DNA from: SFTH01 sp963643985
GTDB taxonomy: Bacteria; Bacillota; Clostridia; Christensenellales; Aristaeellaceae
Direction of reading: 5' to 3'
Length of the DNA stretch: 9,573 bases
Assembly (NCBI GenBank): GCA_963643985.1
Contig: CAVINP010000075.1
Span: 1-9,573 of the forward strand
In this document: positions 1 through 6,149 of the stretch, one piece after another
Numbering within the stretch: position 1 is the stretch's first letter
Layout of the letters: each line of letters begins with the position of its first letter
Translations under genes and position numbers: made by a program
The notes under the pieces: generated by a model
Told to the model about the DNA's origin: nothing
Database searches by the model: none
What the model saw: only the letters and a program-made list of their open reading frames with translations

Positions 1-39
1 GGTGGGCGAAAGGCACGCTCAGATTCGCCGCCGAATTAA

Positions 40-183
40 TCAGGGGATCCTTAGTGTGCATCGGCAGTTGTAGTGCGGTTTGTCCGGCACATCCCTCAGG
101 AGGAATACCGGCCCGTCCGGTGCCATGCACTCATCGCAGGTCGTGTCATCTTTCTCCGCTGTCCGAAGCGTGTCCCCGCAGCA
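40..183 (-). pseudogene. Remnant resembling the C-terminus of a phage Mu F-like head protein
   Basis: Reading leftwards from 183, one frame stays open for 47 codons to a TGA at 42-40. It contains TTCDECMAPDGPVF, then HYNCRCTL close to the end. This matches the usual ending of Mu gpF / SPP1 gp7-like minor head proteins, where a CxxC, a short LDG-VF stretch and an HxNCRC close the domain. No start is visible: a TAG in the same frame lies at 186-184, the only internal ATG (126) falls after the first two motif cysteines, and no ribosome binding site precedes it. The Nudix terminator abuts its upstream end. The simplest reading is a broken-off phage remnant. A short peptide made from an unusual start, or a chance open frame, cannot be excluded. 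The family assignment is from memory of the motif. Confidence 0.35.
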
Positions 184-184
184 C

Positions 185-214
185 TAAAAAACAGCCCGGC
201 CTGTTGCCGAGCTG
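185..214 (-). terminator. Intrinsic terminator of the Nudix gene
   Basis: On the minus strand CAGC-T-CGGC, a five-base loop and GCCG-G-GCTG form a hairpin (192-214) with one mismatch. Six U residues follow (complement of 186-191). It lies 17 bases past the Nudix stop codon, so it probably ends that transcript. Confidence 0.7.
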
Positions 215-230
215 AGGAGAAAATGTATTT

Positions 231-662
231 TTATGCGGGGCATGCACGCGCCTGCCTGTAGATGGCCAGCGCGGTATCCAGAATATCACGATCGCAATCG
301 TGGGAGAGCATCGTGCGTGCCTTTTCAACGGGATAGTAGCCGCCGTTGAGGAAGCCCTGCTCAAATGAAATATGGAACGTTGGATCGTCCGCCACCATGG
401 CGAACCATTGTATGCGATTGCTCACATCGCGGCCGCGGCTTTCGGAGAAAAAGTCGTAGCGCGTATTGCCGGCAATACCGATGATGCGTGCATGAATGCC
501 CGCCTCATCCTCAACGCGCCAGAGCGCAACATCATTGGAACGGTTCTGATTGCGGATGACGCCCTTGGGCATGACCCATTCACCGCGATCGCTCATCAAA
601 AGAAAAACCTGTTCATCCCAGAAAACAACGCCGCCCGCACAACTGCGAATTGCACTTGCCAT
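231..662 (-). CDS. Nudix-fold protein with degenerate Nudix box
   Basis: A 143-residue protein with the Nudix fold: a first strand at 8-23 (CAGGVVFWDEQVFLL), the WVMPKG loop at 29-34 and the box helix at 34-56. The canonical box is GX5EX7REUXEEXGU. Here G34, E53, G55 and I56 are kept, but the first Glu is N40, the RE pair is W48-R49, and the next Glu is D52. Two of the usual metal-binding acids are thus changed, so phosphohydrolase activity is doubtful and a binding or regulatory role is possible. A longer frame starts at a GTG at 674, but the only good Shine-Dalgarno sequence (AGGAAGG, 680-674) overlaps that GTG and sits 11 bases before the ATG at 662, so 662 is chosen. It is transcribed alone, divergently from the sirtuin operon. 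Nudix membership is fairly sure; the substrate is unknown. Confidence 0.85.
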   Translation of the reverse strand: MASAIRSCAGGVVFWDEQVFLLMSDRGEWVMPKGVIRNQNRSNDVALWRVEDEAGIHARIIGIAGNTRYDFFSESRGRDVSNRIQWFAMVADDPTFHISFEQGFLNGGYYPVEKARTMLSHDCDRDILDTALAIYRQARACPA

Positions 663-673
663 CGATTCAAACA

Positions 674-680
674 CCTTCCT
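674..680 (-). promoter_or_regulatory. Ribosome binding site deciding the Nudix start
   Basis: AGGAAGG on the minus strand, 11 bases before the ATG at 662. It overlaps the upstream in-frame GTG at 674 and therefore argues against that longer start. Confidence 0.6.
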
Positions 681-696
681 TTATCAGTTAAACTCT

Positions 697-725
697 ATGA
701 TATCATAAATCGATACGAAATACAA
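697..725 (-). promoter_or_regulatory. Promoter of the Nudix gene
   Basis: TTGTAT (725-720), a 17-base spacer and TATCAT (702-697), with TGA directly before the -10 box as in extended -10 promoters. The -10 lies inside the 12-base perfect palindrome TATGATATCATA (696-707), which could also bind a dimeric repressor. Confidence 0.55.
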
Positions 726-769
726 CATCATTTTCGGGTAAAAAATACAGCAAGCTTTTCAACATTCGG

Positions 770-798
770 TGGACAACCGGTGAAAAGAATGATAAAAT
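770..798 (+). promoter_or_regulatory. Promoter of the sirtuin operon
   Basis: TGGACA (770-775, five of six matches to the -35 consensus), a 17-base spacer and TAAAAT (793-798), preceded by TGA. An inverted repeat CGGT-N5-ACCG (767-779) straddles the -35 box. The predicted start near 805 leaves a short leader before the AGGGGG ribosome binding site at 824-829. Confidence 0.6.
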
Positions 799-838
799 AA
801 TAAAAAGAGAATCCAAGTTCGACAGGGGGCGTTGAACC

Positions 839-1561
839 GTGGCATTTACCAACAGGGAAATACTCAAGCGGTGGGTGATCGAGGCAAGCCGCATCGTCTT
901 TTTCGGCGGCGCAGGCGTGTCCACCGAGTCGGGCATCCCCGATTTCAGGAGCGTAGACGGCCTGTACAACCAAAAGTATGCCTGGCCGCCGGAGGAGATA
1001 CTCAGCCACAATTTTTTCATGCGCAAAACGGAGGAGTTCTACCGCTTCTATCGAGACAAGATGCTCATCAGCGGAGCCAAGCCCAATGCGGCGCATCTGA
1101 AGCTGGCCCAATGGGAGCGCGAGGGCAAGCTCCTCGCCGTCGTGACGCAGAACATCGACGGTCTGCACCAGGCTGCCGGCTCCAAGCGCGTGTTTGAACT
1201 GCACGGCAGCGTGCTGCGCAACACCTGCATGCGCTGTGGCCGCAAATTTGACGCGGACTATATCCGCAACAGCGAAGGCATTCCCAAGTGCTCCTGCGGC
1301 GGCACGATCAAGCCCGATGTGGTGCTCTACGGCGAATCACTGGACGGAGACTGCATTTCCGGCGCACTCAATGCCATTGCACGTGCGGATCTGCTCATCA
1401 TCGGCGGCACGTCTCTGAGCGTCTATCCCGCTGCCGGGCTGATCGACGACTATACCGGCAGCCGTCTGGTGCTGGTCAACAAGACCGAAACTCCCAGGGA
1501 CGCGCGTGCGGATCTGATACTGCGCGAACCCATCGGCAAGCTCTTTGCGGAGCTGCCCTAA
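839..1561 (+). CDS. NAD-dependent protein deacetylase, Sir2 family
   Basis: A 240-residue sirtuin, a normal length for the bacterial single-domain form. It removes acetyl (or acyl) groups from protein lysines using NAD, giving nicotinamide and O-acyl-ADP-ribose in the cytoplasm. All hallmarks are visible: [14 protein letters not shown] (24-37), TQNIDGLH (103-110), the catalytic His122 in LHGS, four zinc cysteines (C130, C133, C151, C153) and the NAD-binding GTSLSVYPA (190-198). The CobB/SIRT5 acyl-binding Tyr-x-x-Arg appears as Y68-x-x-Y71 here, which favours deacetylation over desuccinylation; this rests on a by-eye alignment. The start is GTG at 839, with AGGGGG nine bases upstream and no other in-frame start nearby. 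It is the first gene of a unit with the phosphorylase 19 bases downstream. A cobB-like name would be reasonable, but the subgroup is not certain. Confidence 0.95.
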   Translation: MAFTNREILKRWVIEASRIVFFGGAGVSTESGIPDFRSVDGLYNQKYAWPPEEILSHNFFMRKTEEFYRFYRDKMLISGAKPNAAHLKLAQWEREGKLLAVVTQNIDGLHQAAGSKRVFELHGSVLRNTCMRCGRKFDADYIRNSEGIPKCSCGGTIKPDVVLYGESLDGDCISGALNAIARADLLIIGGTSLSVYPAAGLIDDYTGSRLVLVNKTETPRDARADLILREPIGKLFAELP

Positions 1562-1580
1562 ATATACAGGAGGCTTTGTT

Positions 1581-2888
1581 ATGCTGAACCCTTTGGATAT
1601 TCTTCGGAAAAAACGCTTCGGCGGTGAGCTGAACGAAAACGAAATACGTGCTTTTGTGCGCGGCGCGGTGGACGGCAGCATTGCCGACTACCAGATTTCC
1701 GCCATGCTGATGGCTATCTGCATACAGGGCATGACGGACCGTGAGACGATGGCGCTGACGCTGGCCATGGCCAAGTCGGGCGATACGCTCGACTTGTCCG
1801 ACGTGCCGGGCGTGAAAGCCGACAAGCATTCCACCGGCGGCGTGGGGGATACGACCTCGCTGATTCTTACGCCTCTCGTGGCGGCCTGCGGCGTGAAAAT
1901 GGCAAAGATGTCCGGTCGTGCACTGGGCTTTACCGGCGGCACGCTGGATAAGCTTGAGGCCATACCCGGCCTGTCCGTGAATATGGACATCGATGCATTC
2001 AAGAAGCAGGTGCGCGAGGTCGGCTGCGCCATCATCGGTCAGACAGCTCAGCTTGCGCCGGCGGACAAGATATTCTATGCACTGCGCGACGTGACGTCTA
2101 CGGTGGACAGCATGCCGCTGATCGTGTCGTCCATACTCTCCAAGAAGCTGGCAGCGGGCTGCGACGTGGTCGTGCTGGATGTCAAGACCGGAAGCGGCGC
2201 CATCATGGACACGCAGGAGAAGTCGCGCAAGCTTGCCGAGATGATGGTACGCATCGGCAACCTGAGCGGCAAGCGTTTCTCGGCACTGATCACGGACATA
2301 AATCAGCCGCTGGGCAACTACATCGGCAATGCGCTGGAGACCGAGGAAGCCATCGACATTCTCTCGGGGCGCACGCAGGGCGATCTCAAGACCGTGGCAC
2401 TGACACTGGGCGCACACATTCTGCGCGGCGCGGGCATTGCCAAGACGGTTGAAGACGGCATAAAAATGCTGCAGGAGAAGATTGACAACGGCGAGGGCCT
2501 CAGAAAGTTTGCCGAGATGATCGCAGCCCAGGGCGGCGACCCGCGTGTGTGTGAGGATACGTCGCTGCTGCCGCACGCGAAGACACTGATCGATGTCAAG
2601 GCCGAGCAGGACGGCTACGTCTATGCCATGGAAACGCGCGACATCGGCAATGCCTCAAAGCTTCTCGGTTCGGGGCGTGAGCGCAAGACGGATGCGATTG
2701 ACCTGTCGGTCGGCATCGTCATGAAAAAGCGTCTCGGTGACCCTGTCAGGCGCGGAGATGTGCTCTGTACGCTCCACGCAGGCGAAAAGTCCGACACGAT
2801 TGCTGCCTACAACCTTGCCAAGGGCGCGATCAGGATATCCGACAGAAAGCCCGAAGCGCAGCAGCTCATTCACGCGGTAATCGAATGA
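1581..2888 (+). CDS. pdp: Pyrimidine-nucleoside phosphorylase
   Basis: A 435-residue enzyme, close to the usual length of Firmicute Pdp. It reversibly splits uridine, thymidine and deoxyuridine with phosphate into the base plus (deoxy)ribose-1-phosphate, feeding pyrimidine salvage and pentose use. Seen in order: an N-terminal helical domain (about 1-65), the phosphate-binding KHSTGGVGD (82-90), the family signature SGRALGFTGGT...DKLE (111-126), RDVTSTVDSMPLI (169-181), KTGSGA (202-207), and a C-terminal alpha/beta domain. A longer frame opens upstream, but ATG 1581 has a perfect AGGAGG (1568-1573) seven bases before it, whereas the upstream start would overlap the sirtuin. Its stop overlaps the ATG of the next gene (ATGA), suggesting translational coupling. 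Thymidine phosphorylase (DeoA) is the close alternative; the Firmicute setting favours Pdp. Confidence 0.93.
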   Translation: MLNPLDILRKKRFGGELNENEIRAFVRGAVDGSIADYQISAMLMAICIQGMTDRETMALTLAMAKSGDTLDLSDVPGVKADKHSTGGVGDTTSLILTPLVAACGVKMAKMSGRALGFTGGTLDKLEAIPGLSVNMDIDAFKKQVREVGCAIIGQTAQLAPADKIFYALRDVTSTVDSMPLIVSSILSKKLAAGCDVVVLDVKTGSGAIMDTQEKSRKLAEMMVRIGNLSGKRFSALITDINQPLGNYIGNALETEEAIDILSGRTQGDLKTVALTLGAHILRGAGIAKTVEDGIKMLQEKIDNGEGLRKFAEMIAAQGGDPRVCEDTSLLPHAKTLIDVKAEQDGYVYAMETRDIGNASKLLGSGRERKTDAIDLSVGIVMKKRLGDPVRRGDVLCTLHAGEKSDTIAAYNLAKGAIRISDRKPEAQQLIHAVIE

Positions 2889-3799
2889 AAAACAGACAGG
2901 AAAAACAAATGAAGCTTCCCAAACGTCGGGATCGCTTTCTGAAAAACGAAAAGGGGCAGTTTCACCTCGTATGGCTCTGGCTGATCGGTTTTTTGGTTTA
3001 CGTGCTGCTCAACCGCGGCGTGGAGATGCTGCTGGCACTGGGTCTGCATCAGGTCAACGCCTACCTGACCGCACTGGTGCTGGCCGGTGAGATACAGACG
3101 CCCCTGTGGGCGACGGCCATACTGAACTTCTACGATCCGATACTCGTGATTGCCGAAAGTTTGGCCACCATCGTCGTCTTTTCGTGGCTGTCGCGCAAGT
3201 TCCGCCTGAGCAGCCGGCACCACGCATTTAAACTCCGACATGCCCTGAAGTGGCTGCCGATCGGTATTCTGGGTGCCGCGGCGGGCGTTGCCGTCTGCCT
3301 GCTGACGGATTCGCTGCGCCTCGAGCATCCGCTGGGCGAGCCTGCGTTCTCCGCGGCGACGGCGGTGATGGCAATCGTGTGCACACTGTCGGTGATGGCG
3401 GGCGAGATCTTTGCCATGGATTATCTCTACGAGTCCGCCCGCCTGCACACCGGCCGCATCGTGAGCATCATCCTGGTTGTGATTGTCGAATTCGTTGCCG
3501 AGGGCGGCTGGCATCTGCATCCGGTCGGCATGGTGAATGTGGCGCTGCAGGTACTTATCTGCTGCCTCATGCACGAGAGATTCGGTCTGGCCGCACCACT
3601 GGGTCTGTGGGTCGGCTGGGACTATGTCTTGCAGGCGATATTCGTGCAGGGCGGCGGCGTGTGGAGCGTCTATCATGTTTCGGAAGCCTGGCTGACGGGA
3701 GACGGCCACCTGATCTTTGGCGGCGCGTGGGCGAGCGTGTTTATGCTTGGCATCGCCGCATGGCTGCTGTTTTACAGAAAAAAACGTTTTCCGTATTGA
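2885..3799 (+). CDS. CPBP-like (Abi family) multi-pass membrane protein, protease motifs degenerate
   Basis: A 304-residue protein with a basic N-terminus (1-25) and about eight hydrophobic segments (roughly 28-50, 84-102, 122-140, 155-175, 191-207, 214-230, 236-254, 278-297). The second half follows the layout of CPBP intramembrane proteases of the CAAX-prenyl-protease/Abi clan. The EExxxRG motif reads GEIFAMD at 173-179, so one Glu survives and the Arg is lost. The third motif, normally GLHxGWN, reads GLWVGWD at 240-246, with His changed to Trp and Asn to Asp. Proteolysis is therefore unlikely and the role is unknown. ATG 2885 overlaps the pdp stop (ATGA). A second ATG at 2909 has AGGA (2898-2901) seven bases upstream and could be the real start, giving 296 residues. 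No terminator follows, so transcripts may run on into the isomerase gene. Confidence 0.8.
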   Translation: MKNRQEKQMKLPKRRDRFLKNEKGQFHLVWLWLIGFLVYVLLNRGVEMLLALGLHQVNAYLTALVLAGEIQTPLWATAILNFYDPILVIAESLATIVVFSWLSRKFRLSSRHHAFKLRHALKWLPIGILGAAAGVAVCLLTDSLRLEHPLGEPAFSAATAVMAIVCTLSVMAGEIFAMDYLYESARLHTGRIVSIILVVIVEFVAEGGWHLHPVGMVNVALQVLICCLMHERFGLAAPLGLWVGWDYVLQAIFVQGGGVWSVYHVSEAWLTGDGHLIFGGAWASVFMLGIAAWLLFYRKKRFPY

Positions 3800-3823
3800 T
3801 TTTCGAAATCGATGTGGTATAAT
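3796..3823 (+). promoter_or_regulatory. Strong promoter of the isomerase gene
   Basis: TTGATT (3796-3801), a 16-base spacer and a perfect TATAAT (3818-3823) preceded by TGG (extended -10). The -35 box overlaps the stop codon of the membrane protein. The spacer holds an inverted repeat GATTT-TCG-AAATC (3798-3810), a possible operator. Confidence 0.7.
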
Positions 3824-3878
3824 AGAAGCGGGTTGTTGAACTTGGAAGCAATAAATACGAAAAGGAGAGTATCAAACG

Positions 3879-5270
3879 ATGACTTTTGCACTTTACTTTG
3901 CAAACCGCGGATTTTTCCCTGAGAGCCTGATCGCCAGCGCCCGTCAGGACATGTATGCTGCCGTGGAGAAGGCAGGCTATCAGCATATCGAAATGGCACC
4001 TTCCGAGACGCATAACGGCGCCATCGAGACCGCAGACGAGGGACGTGTCTACGCCAAGTGGCTCAAGGACCACGAGGGCGAGTATGACGGCATCATCATC
4101 TGCCTGCCCAACTTCGGCGACGAGAACGGCGCTGTGCCCGCAATGCGCGATGCGACCGTGCCGATCCTGATTCAGGCCTATCCGGACGAGTTCGGCATGA
4201 TGGACTTCGAGCATCGCCGCGATGCCTACTGTGGCAAGTTCTCCATTTCCGACATGTTCAACCAGTTCGGCATCAAGTATACGCTGCTGCCGCCGCACGT
4301 GGTGCATCCCTCTGCAGACGCTTTCCAGCAGAATCTGCATGACTTTGCCGCTGTATGCCGTATCGTAAAGGCCAATCGCCGCTTCACCATCGGCGGTATC
4401 GGTGCCCGCACCACGCTGTTCAAGACCGTGCGCTGGGACGAATTGACCCTGCAGAAGTACGGCATCACGTTCGAGTCCTATGACCTGTCAGAGCTGTTCT
4501 CCCGCATGCGTGACATGAAGGATAACCGCAGCGATCTCAAGGACAAGATGCAGACGCTGCGTCAGTACAGCGACTTCTCCAAGTGCCCGGACGAGCATTT
4601 CTCCTGGCTGGCCAAGATGTCCCTGGCCATCGACGACATGGTGGCGCAGTATCACTTTGATGCACTGTCCATCCGCTGCTGGAACGAGATGCACAATGAA
4701 TTCAAGATCGCGCCCTGTGTGCTGCTGAGCGAACTGAACAACCGCGGCATCGCCACCTCCTGCGAGATGGACGTGACCAATGTCGTTACCATGCGTGCGC
4801 TGCAGGCAGCTTCCGAGTGCCCGGCCGGCTGCGTTGACTGGAACAACAACTACGGCGACGATCCCGACAAGGTGATCCTGTTCCACTGCGGCCCGATCGC
4901 GCAGGAACTTATGGAATCGAAGGGCGTTGTCGGCGTACACAAGATGTTTGCCAAGGGCAACGATCCCGACCACGGCTGGGGCGTCAACGAGGGTCGCATC
5001 GCCAAGATGCCCATGACCATCTCTTCTGCTACTACGCTCAACGGCAAGCTCTACACCTATGTCGATGAGGGCGAGTTCACCGGTGAACCGATCGAGAGTG
5101 CCTACTTCGGCTGCGCGGGCGTTGCACAGATCAAGGACCTGCAGAAGAAGGTCATCTACATGCAGCGTGCGGGCTTCCGTCATCACACCACCTTCGGCAA
5201 GGGCCATGTCAAGCAGGTCATTTCCGAAGCGTTCAACAACTACCTGGGCTACGAACATACCGAGCTGTAA
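3879..5270 (+). CDS. L-fucose/L-arabinose isomerase family protein
   Basis: A 463-residue cytoplasmic protein of the FucI/AraA superfamily, which interconverts aldoses and ketoses with a divalent metal such as manganese. The N-terminal half (1-165) is a Rossmann-like region with GIIICLPNFGDENGAVP (71-87). The C-terminal half has the family's metal-site regions: IRCWNEM with E270, SCEMDV with E296 and D298, FHCGP (335-339), and HHTTFGKGH (435-443), likely giving the His ligand. Ligand assignment is by analogy with FucI. The protein is shorter than E. coli FucI (about 590 residues) and belongs to the broad group of unassigned sugar isomerases. No kinase, aldolase or sugar transporter is adjacent, so the substrate cannot be named. 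AAGGAG (3862-3867) precedes the ATG by 11 bases. The near-consensus promoter and narrow codon choice suggest high expression. Confidence 0.85.
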   Translation: MTFALYFANRGFFPESLIASARQDMYAAVEKAGYQHIEMAPSETHNGAIETADEGRVYAKWLKDHEGEYDGIIICLPNFGDENGAVPAMRDATVPILIQAYPDEFGMMDFEHRRDAYCGKFSISDMFNQFGIKYTLLPPHVVHPSADAFQQNLHDFAAVCRIVKANRRFTIGGIGARTTLFKTVRWDELTLQKYGITFESYDLSELFSRMRDMKDNRSDLKDKMQTLRQYSDFSKCPDEHFSWLAKMSLAIDDMVAQYHFDALSIRCWNEMHNEFKIAPCVLLSELNNRGIATSCEMDVTNVVTMRALQAASECPAGCVDWNNNYGDDPDKVILFHCGPIAQELMESKGVVGVHKMFAKGNDPDHGWGVNEGRIAKMPMTISSATTLNGKLYTYVDEGEFTGEPIESAYFGCAGVAQIKDLQKKVIYMQRAGFRHHTTFGKGHVKQVISEAFNNYLGYEHTEL

Positions 5271-5281
5271 TTGCTCATATA

Positions 5282-5327
5282 AAAAACAACTGCCGCGGCT
5301 TCTTGACGGGCCGCGGCAGTTTGTTTA
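5282..5327. terminator. Bidirectional terminator between convergent genes
   Basis: AACTGCCGCGGC (5288-5299) pairs perfectly with GCCGCGGCAGTT (5310-5321) around a ten-base loop. A T-rich run follows on the plus strand (TTTGTTTATTT) and six U residues follow on the minus strand (complement of 5281-5286). It lies between the isomerase stop and the stop of the TtcA-like gene and can serve both. Confidence 0.9.
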
Positions 5328-6149
5328 TTTGTCTTCCAGAAAGCTGTGATATTCACCGCCCGATTTCCAGCCGATCACGGCATCCAGATTCACGTTGTGC
5401 AGGCTACGGAAGATGTTCCTGTCCGCATCGGGGTTAAGCGCACACAGATGCCCGATCAGTGCCTTCATTTCCAGACGCTTTGAATTGCTCGAGCCGTCCG
5501 CATTCAGTGTCCGACCGGCCACGCGGCGGCAGGCGCAGTTCAGAAACGACAGGTGATTTTCGTCGCGCCAGCGGACGATTTCGGCCTCGCGGACCTTGTA
5601 CAGCGGGCGTATCAGTTCCAACCCCGGCACGTTGTCGCTCTTGAGTTTCGGCAGCATGCCCTGAACGGAACCGGCATAGATCATGCTCATCAGCGTGGTT
5701 TCCACGGCATCGTCAAAGTGATGTCCAAGTGCGATCTTGTTGCAGCCCAGTGTCTGTGCCCTGCGGTAGAGATAACCTCTGCGCATTTTGGCACACATGA
5801 AGCAAGGGTTGCAGTCCATGGCCTCCACGGCTTCAAATATATCGGTTTCAAATATCTTCAGAGGAATATGCATAAGTTCCGCATTTTCCTCGATACGCTT
5901 GCGGTTTTCAGGCGCATAGCCCGGGTCCATCGCCAAAAAAACCAGATCAAAGTCCAGCGGGCTGTGCCGTTTCAGTTCCTGCATGCACTTGGCCAGCAGC
6001 ATGCTGTCCTTGCCGCCGGAGATGCACACGGCGATGCGATCTCCTTGGGACACCAGATCATATTCTCTGATGGCTGCCATGAACGGCCGCCATATTTTTT
6101 TGCGCCATTTCGCGGTGAGATCATGCTCTATTTCCTGATAGAATTCCAT
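5325..6149 (-). CDS. TtcA-family tRNA 2-thiolation PP-loop ATPase
   Basis: A 274-residue PP-loop ATPase. TtcA enzymes adenylate a tRNA cytidine (C32 in E. coli) and replace its oxygen with sulfur using a 4Fe-4S cluster. Visible features are the ATP pyrophosphatase loop SGGKDS (44-49), LGHHFDDAVET (141-151), and CNPCFMCAKMRRG (113-125), whose CFMC aligns with the E. coli TtcA CxxC. A later NCACRR (C205, C207) supplies the third cluster cysteine. C113 is an extra cysteine in front of the CxxC. The open frame extends upstream to 6317, but homology starts at MEFYQEIEHD. This ATG (6149) overlaps the MATE stop as TAATG, with GAGG seven bases upstream. It is the second gene of a coupled pair. The exact tRNA target in this organism is not known, so no symbol is given. 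Confidence 0.88.
   Translation of the reverse strand: MEFYQEIEHDLTAKWRKKIWRPFMAAIREYDLVSQGDRIAVCISGGKDSMLLAKCMQELKRHSPLDFDLVFLAMDPGYAPENRKRIEENAELMHIPLKIFETDIFEAVEAMDCNPCFMCAKMRRGYLYRRAQTLGCNKIALGHHFDDAVETTLMSMIYAGSVQGMLPKLKSDNVPGLELIRPLYKVREAEIVRWRDENHLSFLNCACRRVAGRTLNADGSSNSKRLEMKALIGHLCALNPDADRNIFRSLHNVNLDAVIGWKSGGEYHSFLEDK

Noticed and set aside
2..73. Plus-strand frame ending in TAG at 71-73 that could be the tail of a gene entering from the left
   Set aside because: Only 23 codons are visible, without a recognisable motif, and it overlaps the better-supported minus-strand Cys motif.
1476..2576. Long minus-strand open frame (366 codons) opposite pdp
   Set aside because: It is rich in His, Arg and Gln, as expected for an antisense shadow of a GC-rich gene, and the plus strand clearly encodes Pdp.
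2870..3709. 279-codon minus-strand frame opposite the membrane protein
   Set aside because: Same shadow composition (His/Gln/Arg-rich) and no ribosome binding site. The plus-strand frame has membrane helices and a coupled start.
4488..5258. 256-codon minus-strand frame opposite the isomerase
   Set aside because: Mirror of a codon-biased gene, with no start signal and no recognisable family.
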